A DNA stretch of 64,000 nucleotides from JACMRI01 sp043778625 (GTDB taxonomy: Bacteria; Bacteroidota; Bacteroidia; UBA4408), in NCBI GenBank assembly GCA_043778625.1, contig JAYWFU010000104.1, positions 1 through 64,000 on the forward strand. The letters run 5' to 3'. The notes beneath the pieces were generated by a model that was given only the letters and a program-made list of their open reading frames with translations, searched no databases and had not been told where the DNA came from. Of the stretch, positions 1 to 6,547 are shown piece after piece (positions within the stretch are counted from its first letter, which is position 1; each line of letters opens with the position of its first letter). Both the position numbers and the translations under genes were made by a program.

Positions 1-84
1 TATTTATTGTAGTTTTGGTGAACCACAAATAAATCCGTTACTAAAGCGATTTAATTGACCCATACTATTAGTTTTAACAGAAAT

Positions 85-858
85 TTAAACAGGCTCTAAG
101 AGTAAATTATTTTTGTTAGTTGGGTCAGTAGATTCCAATTCGGTAATTCTATTATATTTTAAAAAAGTTACTCCTAATCCAACATAAAATTCATGGCTTT
201 TTTGTGGTTTAGTTTCGCTAAAAAACTGTGTGCCATATTTAATATATACATTATTAAAGGTGTATTGTACATTCTTTGTAGCGTCAATAACCGTTCGTCC
301 ACCATTACTTTGAGTACTGGGTATATATTTAAAATTATTGGCATACGTACTGTAATTTAATTCTAGAAATCTATAACTATCATTGCTACTGTTATCAAAT
401 ATAAGTTTGGGCCCTACGGAATAATACAAGCTAGTATTAACTGATGAAGCTTCGTCATATACTGTACTTGGAGTTATCTCACTATTTATGGTTTGCGAAT
501 TACTTAATTGATCAAGCGATTCGGTAATCAAGGCTTTAAATACTAAATCTTTACCGTAGCTAATTCCTATACCTCCGCATAACGAAAAATGCTCACCAAA
601 ATTACGTTCGTAATGTAATGCCGCTATACTACGTACAAACATACCTACATTAACCTTACATATATTTTTAGGATAGTTATAGTTAATTCCGCTTGATTTT
701 TTTCCCGCTTTGCTATCATCGCTTGATAATATACTTTTTCCTTTAGGGGTGTATTGCTCATCTAGCTCGTTAGGTGTTGGGGCTATAGTTTGCGCTTGTG
801 CTTTGCTAATTGTGTACAGCAGTGCCATACAGCATGCTATGATGTGTTTATGTTTCAT
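85..858 (-). CDS. Exported barrel-like protein, paralogue of the next gene
   Basis: Protein of 257 aa with an N-terminal signal peptide (hydrophobic stretch ending near AQAQ, residue 23) followed by a conserved TPNELDEQYTPKGKSIL segment that is shared almost word for word with the gene just upstream at 879-1733. The body alternates short polar and aromatic stretches in the manner of an outer-membrane beta-barrel, which suggests an outer-membrane location; this is inference. Its end is odd: it stops at NNLLLEPV, where the paralogue continues with a typical last barrel strand (YFTLGYNLGIGWGK), so the C-terminus may be truncated. The reading frame after the stop (positions 1-84) shows no recognisable strand. 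No enzymatic motif is visible. It is the last gene of a minus-strand cluster, 20 nt after its paralogue. Function unknown. Confidence 0.7.
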   Translation of the reverse strand: MKHKHIIACCMALLYTISKAQAQTIAPTPNELDEQYTPKGKSILSSDDSKAGKKSSGINYNYPKNICKVNVGMFVRSIAALHYERNFGEHFSLCGGIGISYGKDLVFKALITESLDQLSNSQTINSEITPSTVYDEASSVNTSLYYSVGPKLIFDNSSNDSYRFLELNYSTYANNFKYIPSTQSNGGRTVIDATKNVQYTFNNVYIKYGTQFFSETKPQKSHEFYVGLGVTFLKYNRITELESTDPTNKNNLLLEPV

Positions 859-878
859 TGCGTTAAATTAACTGTAAA

Positions 879-1733
879 TTATTTGCCCCAGCCTATGCCT
901 AGGTTATAGCCCAAGGTAAAATAAGGTAATAGTTTAGTGTATTTGTTAGTGCTTGGAGTGTAGGTAATTTGGTAAACAGCTGAAGAGTTTTCGGCTCTTG
1001 TTTCAAAAATTTTGCTAAAACCTAATACATTAATTCCTCCCGCAATAAAAAACTCGTGCGACGTAATTAGTTTAGAATTAGTTAATAATTGAGTGCCAAA
1101 TTTCAACGCTAAATTATTAATGGAGTAATTAGCCACTGTTTTATCGCCCACTACTACATAGTTATAGCCGTTTATATCGCCTACAAAAGGTGTATTATAC
1201 TCTATTTTGTTAGTGTAGTGTGCGTACATAAATTCAAAATAATGATAATTATCGTTATTAGAATTTTCATTTATAAACTTTGTAGCTAAGTAAAAATAAG
1301 GCGTAGCTTTGCTTTTACCATTACTATACACTATTGGTATAGATAGTTCGTTTTCCTCGGTAGAGTAATCGTCAATAGCATTTAGAGTATAGGACGATGC
1401 TGTTTTAAATATATTATCTACCCCATAGTTAAACCCCACACCTCCGCATAACGCAAAGCTTTCGCCTAACAAGCGTTCGTAACTTAGGGCTGCAATGTTG
1501 CGAGATAGCAAGCTAACATTAATGTTAATGATGTTTTTAGGATACTCGGCACTTCCTTTTTTTCCAGTTTTTGATGCTTTGGTATCATTGGCTGATAGTA
1601 TATTTTTTCCTTTGGGAGTGTATTGCTCGTCGAGCTCGTTAGGCGTAGGTTTTTCAGTTTGTGCTTGTGCATAACCTACCAAGGTTACTAGTGCTAGTAG
1701 TAGCCTTACAGTACTTTTAATTAATTGTTGCAT
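879..1733 (-). CDS. Exported outer-membrane barrel-like protein
   Basis: Protein of 284 aa: signal peptide (residues 1-24, ending AQAQ), a disordered linker with the motif TPNELDEQYTPKGKNIL, then a barrel-like region starting near EYPKNIININVSLLSR and ending in an aromatic/glycine-rich strand (LLPYFTLGYNLGIGWGK). It is about 35-40 percent similar by eye to the 85-858 product, with matching segments such as NIAALSYER versus SIAALHYER and CGGVGFNYG versus CGGIGISYG, so the two are tandem duplicates. The start codon lies only 1 nt after the stop of the serine protease gene, which points to co-transcription. Outer-membrane localisation is inferred; the ligand or role is unknown. Confidence 0.72.
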   Translation of the reverse strand: MQQLIKSTVRLLLALVTLVGYAQAQTEKPTPNELDEQYTPKGKNILSANDTKASKTGKKGSAEYPKNIININVSLLSRNIAALSYERLLGESFALCGGVGFNYGVDNIFKTASSYTLNAIDDYSTEENELSIPIVYSNGKSKATPYFYLATKFINENSNNDNYHYFEFMYAHYTNKIEYNTPFVGDINGYNYVVVGDKTVANYSINNLALKFGTQLLTNSKLITSHEFFIAGGINVLGFSKIFETRAENSSAVYQITYTPSTNKYTKLLPYFTLGYNLGIGWGK

Positions 1734-1734
1734 A

Positions 1735-3357
1735 TTATTTTACTTTTATTAAGGTAACATAGTTGGTTAATATTTTTATTTTTTCCTCAGTACTTAACGT
1801 TAATAAGCTTTTGTCGTTAGGCAGGGTACTAATTTCCGATATTGTTTCCACCAAATTTTTAATGTAGTTAAGTTTTATAGCATACGATACATTATCGGCC
1901 GATTTAATGGTAGAGTTTATTACACCTAACATCTCGCCGTTATCAGTAAACACTGGGCCACCGCTATTACCCGGTTGCACGGGTATAGAAGTTTGAAACG
2001 AGTTTAACGCTCCGTTATAGCCTGTTTTAGCACTTGTTTTACCATCAGTAAATTTAACCTCTTTGCCCATGCCCGATAGTGCCAGCGGGAAACCAATAGT
2101 AAACACACTTGCTCCTACTTCAATAGCGCCACTTTCTTTAAACGAATATTTTAATTTAGGCAAGGGTTTAAATTCGTCGTCGTTAATTTTTATTATCGCC
2201 AAGTCGTTTTCTTTGTCTTGTTGTATAAGTGTAGCAGTAAATGTTTTGGCTACACCGTTCACGTTCATTTCTACTTGTATTTTCTTAGCATCTTCAATAA
2301 CATGGTGGTTGGTAATAATGTAGCCACTTTCGGCAATTAATATCCCTGAACCAGTGGCCTTAATATCGGCATCGCTTTTGGAAGTTGGCACTGCACCGTT
2401 TTTATAATTAATTTCTTTATATATTAAGTTATCTACCGTAATAGCCCCTTTGCCTGATATAGCAAAACCTGATTTAGTGCCCGACATTACCATAGTTTCG
2501 CACGAGTAGCTTACTTCTCCGTTTACTGAAAATATTATTTTGTCGTCAAAAGTTATTATTTTCAAACTATTATCTTTTTCTTTTTCAAACGACGAAACGT
2601 ACATTCCATCTACTTTGGTGGCCGAAATCCCCTCATATACGGTACCTACATATATGCCGTCTTTTGATATTAAATAGTAGTTGTAATTGTTCCAATCTTT
2701 AAAGCCGAACACAAAACCTGCTTTTTGCCCGTCGTTAAGTTTGCTAAAATTAAATGTGGCTTCAAGTGCCATATCCTCGCCACTATTAGCTAAATTAATG
2801 TAGCGCGAAGTACCCTCTTTGGTTAATGAAGTAAGTTCAAACATGCCATTATTTAACTTTGCACTACTTTTATCCGACGCATACAAATCCCAGTCGTTAC
2901 TGTTGTTTGCAAATGTTTCTTCAAATATTTTGCTTTTTTTTCCGTCCTCACCATACTCGGTGTAGCGGTTATCTTTTATAACTCCTTTAAGGTATTCTAT
3001 TTCTTTCCACAACTTACCTGACTCGTAATAATAGTTTGATGTACCTTCCTCTATCCCTTGCTCGTTGTAGTTTTTCTCGGTTTTTAGTTTACCATTTTTG
3101 TAATACCATTTGCACTTGCCTACATATTTATTTTGGTTTTCGTCAGTAGTACTTGCTACACTAATTTTACCTTCAAAGGCAATACCATCGCCGTTTATAA
3201 AGGTTGATTTGTAATTATCGTCCGCTTCTTTTTGGCGCTTATAATAGCCCTCGGTGGCGTTGCTTAGTTTTCCTTTTTTGTCAAAATAAATAATGTCTTG
3301 TGCAAATGCAGTAGTAGCAATTGCCGCTACTAGTAGTGTAATTAATACCTGTTTCAT
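1735..3357 (-). CDS. Secreted MORN/lectin-like/trypsin-like serine protease fusion
   Basis: Protein of 540 aa with signal peptide (1-19, TAFAQ). Residues about 80-140 hold MORN/YwqK-type repeats (YYKNGKLKTEKNY, YYYESGKLWKEIEY, RYTEYGEDGKK). Residues about 145-315 look like a concanavalin-type sandwich (AGFVFGFKDWNNYNYYLIS). Residues 334-505 are a trypsin-2/DegP-like protease with a complete triad: His352 in TNHHV, Asp385 in NDLAI, Ser465 in PGNSGGP. No PDZ domain follows, unlike DegP/HtrA. Predicted to act in the periplasm or at the cell surface on unknown substrates; the MORN and lectin-like parts may target it. The next gene begins 1 nt after its stop, so it probably heads a small operon with the two barrel-like proteins. 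Protease assignment is firm, the N-terminal domain roles are inference. Confidence 0.85.
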   Translation of the reverse strand: MKQVLITLLVAAIATTAFAQDIIYFDKKGKLSNATEGYYKRQKEADDNYKSTFINGDGIAFEGKISVASTTDENQNKYVGKCKWYYKNGKLKTEKNYNEQGIEEGTSNYYYESGKLWKEIEYLKGVIKDNRYTEYGEDGKKSKIFEETFANNSNDWDLYASDKSSAKLNNGMFELTSLTKEGTSRYINLANSGEDMALEATFNFSKLNDGQKAGFVFGFKDWNNYNYYLISKDGIYVGTVYEGISATKVDGMYVSSFEKEKDNSLKIITFDDKIIFSVNGEVSYSCETMVMSGTKSGFAISGKGAITVDNLIYKEINYKNGAVPTSKSDADIKATGSGILIAESGYIITNHHVIEDAKKIQVEMNVNGVAKTFTATLIQQDKENDLAIIKINDDEFKPLPKLKYSFKESGAIEVGASVFTIGFPLALSGMGKEVKFTDGKTSAKTGYNGALNSFQTSIPVQPGNSGGPVFTDNGEMLGVINSTIKSADNVSYAIKLNYIKNLVETISEISTLPNDKSLLTLSTEEKIKILTNYVTLIKVK

Positions 3358-3404
3358 GTTGTTGTGTTTGGTTAGTTATTGTGTTGATTTAGTTGTTAAT
3401 TTTT

Positions 3405-3971
3405 TTAATTGAATGGTAGTTTACCAATAATTGAATAGTTGCTTCCTGTAACAAATGAATATCCTCTTGCGTCACAAATAGTAGCATAATACACTCCATT
3501 TAATTTTGTTATGTATAATTTCCCTTTTGTTTGCAAGTCCATATTACCCAATGATGCATCTTTTAACATTATCGTAGTTTGCTCTTCCGTTAGCGAAAAA
3601 GTTGGAGCAACTATCGACAGTTCTGTGTATAAACTAGGCGTTTTTCCACTTACTGTTATCGTGTATGAACCTCCTTCATAATTACCATCTATTGTGTACA
3701 AATTATTATTGCTATCGTAACGCCCTATCCCGTTTATTGTAGTAGTGTAGTTAATTGCACCAATACTTAGTTTGTTACCGGTTACGGTACATGTTGGATT
3801 TATTAGTTTGCAGGGTTTACATACTCCACCACAATCCATGGCATCTTCGGTGCTATCTCTAAAACTATTGTGGCAATGGGTAATGTATAATGTTTCTTCG
3901 GTTTTGGTGCAGCCCACCATTACAATTATGGAGAGTAATGCAAATATGTTTTTTTTCATTAGGGTTCTCAA
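3405..3971 (-). CDS. Putative lipoprotein with DCGG-C-KPC motif (copy 1)
   Basis: Protein of 188 aa with a lipoprotein signal (hydrophobic run ending IVMVGC, predicted lipidated Cys about residue 21). Directly after it lies a Cys-rich motif, HCHNSFRDSTEDAMDCGGVC, then KPC; this N-x-x-x-D-x-x-E-x-x-x-DCGG-x-C-x-x-C pattern recurs in surface proteins of Bacteroidota and resembles a small metal- or disulphide-stabilised loop. The rest (residues 55-188) is beta-rich and unrecognised. It is a tandem paralogue of the gene at 3974-4540, with the same length and motif. An alternative start at the fifth codon (MKK, 3959) would also give a good signal peptide. Likely anchored in the outer membrane; function unknown. 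Confidence 0.7.
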   Translation of the reverse strand: MRTLMKKNIFALLSIIVMVGCTKTEETLYITHCHNSFRDSTEDAMDCGGVCKPCKLINPTCTVTGNKLSIGAINYTTTINGIGRYDSNNNLYTIDGNYEGGSYTITVSGKTPSLYTELSIVAPTFSLTEEQTTIMLKDASLGNMDLQTKGKLYITKLNGVYYATICDARGYSFVTGSNYSIIGKLPFN

Positions 3972-3973
3972 TT

Positions 3974-4540
3974 TTATTTAGAAGCAAATTTTCCACTAAT
4001 GTCATAGTTATAAGTTGATTCGATTTTACCATTACAAATAATAGCGTAATAGGTATCGCCAGTTTTTACCATATATAATTGACCTGAGTTTAAATTCGGC
4101 GAAGTACTAGTATAACTACCATTAATGGATACACGAGCAAAATAAGGATAGCTATTATTTAACGCACCTTGCACAATTGAGTACGCACCATACAAATTAG
4201 GTACAGCGTCAGATAATGTAATGGTATAATTACCCACTTCGGTAGTACCCGACATTACATATTCGTTATTATTATTTAACTTCCCAGTTCTGTTTGTATG
4301 ATTAGTCCCTACATAGGTCTGTTGTGGGCTTACACGTGTAATATTAACTACAACATTACTAAAATTGCAAGTGGGTGTTACAGGAACACAAGGTTTGCAG
4401 GCTCCGCCGCAATCGGTACCATCTTCAGTATCGTCCTTAGTTTTGTTGTGGCAATGTTCAATATCAAGCGGCTTTTCGGTTGTTTTGTTACAACTTAAAA
4501 CACCTACACAAAATATAACTAAAAGTAGTTTCGTTCTCAT
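3974..4540 (-). CDS. Putative lipoprotein with DCGG-C-KPC motif (copy 2)
   Basis: Protein of 188 aa. Signal sequence MRTKLLLVIFCVGVLSC gives a lipobox (VLSC, Cys17). It is followed by HCHNKTKDDTEDGTDCGGAC and KPC, the same Cys-rich motif as its neighbour. The two proteins have equal length and align through their C-termini (NLYGAYSIVQGA versus SLYTELSIVAPT; KTGDTYYAIIC versus KLNGVYYATIC), so they are a tandem duplication. The downstream copy starts 2 nt after this stop, so they are probably translated from one message. No enzymatic motif is visible. Outer-membrane or surface anchoring is inferred from the lipobox. Confidence 0.7.
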   Translation of the reverse strand: MRTKLLLVIFCVGVLSCNKTTEKPLDIEHCHNKTKDDTEDGTDCGGACKPCVPVTPTCNFSNVVVNITRVSPQQTYVGTNHTNRTGKLNNNNEYVMSGTTEVGNYTITLSDAVPNLYGAYSIVQGALNNSYPYFARVSINGSYTSTSPNLNSGQLYMVKTGDTYYAIICNGKIESTYNYDISGKFASK

Positions 4541-4812
4541 TTATTTAATTTTCTGCAATGTTAATCTATTTTTTTCGCATTTTGAACGTTTAATAGGTAT
4601 TTGTACCTGATTTTTATTGTACATAAATCAATTTATTTTTTGGATAATTTGTACTGTAGCTTTCTTAATTTTTACGGTATAATTAATAATTATGTACTTC
4701 AATAATTTTTTATTTTTAGTAGTAGCTAGTTACTTAGTGTAAATTGCGCTTACGCAACGCGACAGTAGCTGTATTAATAATAAATTACTAGCAATATCTT
4801 TACCAATTATGA

Positions 4813-4889
4813 ACCTGCTTTGCCAGTACAAGCGTCAGATAGCCGAGCAGTTTAGGCTAGTGCAAGCTTGTAGCTACAAGTATTCGAAA
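4813..4889 (-). repeat. Inverted, diverged right half of the ~170-bp island repeat
   Basis: Read on the minus strand this segment contains GCACTAGCCTAAACTG, then CGG-TA-CT-ACGCT and GTACTGGC, matching the right half of the complete copy at 5883-6052 in order and spacing with substitutions. It is the only copy found in the reverse orientation. It lacks a recognisable GGGG end. Confidence 0.6.
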
Positions 4890-5040
4890 CCTTAATTAAG
4901 CTGAATTCAATAGGTGTTTTGCCTTATCGGGGTTAACTCCACGCAGCACTACTATTTCTTTAATAATAAATTTGCCTCAAATTGTAGCAAACTTTCGCCA
5001 TCAACTCCTATACAACATTGAATAACTACTATAAAAAAAT

Positions 5041-5115
5041 AGTAGTTATTCATTCACAGCACAACTGGCACTAGCCTCAACTACACAGTTACCTGACGCT
5101 TGCGCCAGCGGGGGG
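5041..5115 (+). repeat. Right end of the ~170-bp island repeat
   Basis: Contains CACAACTGGCACTAGCCTCA, then CTACACAGTTACCTGACGCT and the terminal TGCGCCAGCGGGGG. The terminal arm here is almost the exact reverse complement of the left ends found elsewhere (CCCCGCTGGCGCGAGC), which supports the view that the complete element has inverted ends. The left half is missing. A very similar start (ATTCATTCACAGCACAACT) is present at 38398-38431. Confidence 0.7.
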
Positions 5116-5163
5116 TTACATTTTTTGAACCCTCACAAAATATAACCTACACAAAACAAACAA

Positions 5164-5186
5164 AAAGCCCTGCAACGCAGGGCTTT
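5164..5186. terminator. Rho-independent terminator downstream of the 5271-5810 gene
   Basis: Perfect 10-bp stem AAAGCCCTGC / GCAGGGCTTT with a 3-nt loop. A-rich sequence before it and T-rich sequence after it let it act on both strands; the nearest upstream gene is the minus-strand gene at 5271-5810. Confidence 0.8.
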
Positions 5187-5203
5187 ATACTTTTTATACC
5201 GTT

Positions 5204-5236
5204 TATGAATACCAGCAACATGCTGGCACTAGCCTA
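5204..5236 (+). repeat. Internal fragment of the ~170-bp island repeat
   Basis: GAATACCAGCAACATGCTGG followed by CACTAGCCTAAA matches the middle-right portion of the complete copies, including the small hairpin CCAGCA-ACA-TGCTGG. It lies 34 nt downstream of the stop codon of the minus-strand gene at 5271-5810. Confidence 0.7.
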
Positions 5237-5270
5237 AAGAATTATTAGAACTATTTTAAGTTTTTTACTA

Positions 5271-5810
5271 CTAGTCCAAGTCTGTTCTTTTTGGATACCT
5301 AACTAATAAATTACTATACTTTATGTCTTCTAAGAAAAATTTTGACGAGTATATTATATCTGTAAATTTATCTCCATCACTATCAGTTACAGAACCTTCT
5401 GTAAAATAAACTAATTGTTTTTTTTTATAAGCAGACAACAATTCTTTATTATATTTTTCATTATAATACGGAACTATAATATACCTAGTTTTTGAATACA
5501 CAACTAAATTATCATAGACGGCTGAAAGAGTCTTAAAAAGTTCATCGTTAATGAGAGCATTGGTTACTTTAACATCAACAACTCTAACGGGAATAAGTAT
5601 CCATTTGTGTTTTTCTAAATTAATTCCTGAATATAATGGGATATAATTTGCAGGCAAAGAGTCTAATACAAAAGGGTTTTCTCTTATATAACAATGAACA
5701 AAATGGTTACGTCCGTTTATACTCGAACACCACTTAAATTTATTTGAATGCACTGATTCCTGACAACTACTAAAAAATAAAGATATAACTACGATTGCTA
5801 TTTTTCTCAT
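5271..5810 (-). CDS. Putative lipoprotein, probable immunity gene of a displaced toxin tail
   Basis: Protein of 179 aa with a lipoprotein signal (MRKIAIVVISLFFSSC, lipobox FSSC, Cys16). The mature part has no motif I recognise. Its start codon overlaps by 4 nt (ATGA) the stop of a short reading frame that looks like the end of a toxin (5807-5882), and its 3' end is followed 34 nt later by a fragment of the island repeat. That placement, directly behind a toxin C-terminus and between repeats, is the typical position of a polymorphic-toxin immunity gene. Immunity lipoproteins protect against periplasmic or membrane-active toxins, so the lipobox fits. The functional call is inference from context only. 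Confidence 0.6.
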   Translation of the reverse strand: MRKIAIVVISLFFSSCQESVHSNKFKWCSSINGRNHFVHCYIRENPFVLDSLPANYIPLYSGINLEKHKWILIPVRVVDVKVTNALINDELFKTLSAVYDNLVVYSKTRYIIVPYYNEKYNKELLSAYKKKQLVYFTEGSVTDSDGDKFTDIIYSSKFFLEDIKYSNLLVRYPKRTDLD

Positions 5811-5882
5811 TTCCCTCCTGGCTTCCGTAATGTTGGTGTACCTACAAATCCATTTTTATTCTCTATTCCTTTATTAAAGCAT
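5807..5882 (-). pseudogene. Beheaded toxin C-terminal tail (tail 1)
   Basis: On the minus strand an open frame runs out of the repeat copy at 5883 and encodes CFNKGIENKNGFVGTPTLRK followed by PGGK and a TGA that overlaps the ATG of the immunity-type gene (ATGA). This Gly/Lys/Arg-rich ending resembles toxin-tip ends of RHS proteins. There is no toxin body; only about 25 codons remain and the break is exactly at the repeat edge. The frame stays open into the repeat but other repeat copies carry stops in that frame, so only the tail is likely ancestral coding sequence. Confidence 0.5.
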
Positions 5883-6052
5883 CCCCCGCTGGCGCGAGCT
5901 TGCAGCTCGTGTCCACTACCACTGTACCAAACCTTATTTTCTTGTTTACTATCATTAATCATTACAATTAGTTTTTATTTTTTAATGAATACGAGCAACA
6001 TGCTCGCACTAGCCTAAACTACACGGTTACCTAACGCTCGCACTAGCGGGGG
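5883..6052 (+). repeat. Complete ~170-bp island repeat, copy A
   Basis: 170 bp bounded by CCCCCGCTGGCGCGAGC on the left and GCTCGCACTAGCGGGGG on the right; the ends are inverted repeats matching at 15 of 17 positions. Inside are a left hairpin (CGAGCTTGCAGCTCG), a conserved AT-rich core (TTTACTATCATTAATCATTA) and a right hairpin (CGAGCA-ACA-TGCTCG). Copies B (39032-39201) and C (40124-40294) have the same layout and length. No reading frame is conserved among the copies: the frame beginning MINDSKQENK is open here but has a stop in B and in C. Confidence 0.85.
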
Positions 6053-6099
6053 CACTAGCTACAACTGCTCGGTTACCTAACGCTAGAGCTAGCGGGGGG
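6053..6099 (+). repeat. Second right end of the island repeat in tandem
   Basis: CACTAGCTACAACTGCTCGG followed by TTACCTAACGCTAGAGCTAG and CGGGGGG repeats the right end of copy A immediately after it. The run of G ends at 6099 and the stop codon of the minus-strand immunity gene begins at 6100, so there is no spacer at all between gene and repeat. Confidence 0.75.
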
Positions 6100-6543
6100 C
6101 TAAGTCAAAAATTCTTTATCTAGAAACAACCAAATTAATGATACTATAAAAGAAAGAATACTGTGTTTTTTCAAAACTTTATCTCCATTAATATTTTTTA
6201 TTAGGTTATTAAAAATTCTGATATATATTAAAATAGGAATAAAAACAAAAAAACCAATAATTCTGAATGAAAAATAGAATGAAATAAATGAAACTAAATA
6301 AATTAAAATAAAAAAGAAGAGTTTGTATTTTTTTTCAAAAACAATCAATAGAGAATTACAACTATAAATAAAAAATATATGTATCAAATAATTAAAAATT
6401 AATTCTATTCCAACATAACCCATAGTTATACCACTATCCCAGTTTAACCACTCTATTGTCTTAGGTAAAAAATAAAAAATGTTCAACAATACTATTAAAA
6501 AATCTAAAAAATGAAGATTAATGTAATTTTTTAAATTAATCAT
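6100..6543 (-). CDS. Multi-pass membrane protein, probable immunity protein of the RHS toxin
   Basis: Protein of 147 aa starting MINLKNYINLHFLDF. I chose this ATG because it lies 4 nt after the stop of the RHS toxin gene; a longer frame with upstream starts would overlap the toxin gene by 80 nt and add an unlikely polar leader. Four hydrophobic segments are visible (about residues 12-30, 44-66, 75-110, 127-143). It is very AT-rich, Phe/Ile-rich and unlike any family I recognise. A small membrane protein directly behind a toxin tip is a common immunity arrangement, and a membrane location would suit protection from a lipase-like toxin. Its stop codon abuts the G-run of the island repeat. Confidence 0.65.
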   Translation of the reverse strand: MINLKNYINLHFLDFLIVLLNIFYFLPKTIEWLNWDSGITMGYVGIELIFNYLIHIFFIYSCNSLLIVFEKKYKLFFFILIYLVSFISFYFSFRIIGFFVFIPILIYIRIFNNLIKNINGDKVLKKHSILSFIVSLIWLFLDKEFLT

Positions 6544-6547
6544 AGTC

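Larger units (their letters stand above)
4541..5270. other. 730-nt gene-free stretch with repeat fragments and a terminator
   Basis: No reading frame with coding character is seen on either strand. The left part (4541-4800) is plain AT-rich sequence upstream of the lipoprotein pair, with no TAnnTTTG promoter match that I could find. The rest holds fragments of the ~170-bp island repeat: an inverted right half at 4813-4889, a right end at 5041-5115 and a short internal piece at 5204-5236, plus a strong hairpin terminator at 5164-5186. The accumulation of partial copies suggests a decayed repeat nest at the edge of the toxin/immunity island. Confidence 0.6.

Noticed and set aside
5883..6052. 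Short conserved coding frame inside the repeat (MINDSKQENK...)
   Set aside because: The frame is open in copy A only; copies B and C have stop codons in it and copy D is shortened. The repeat is therefore not a conserved small gene.
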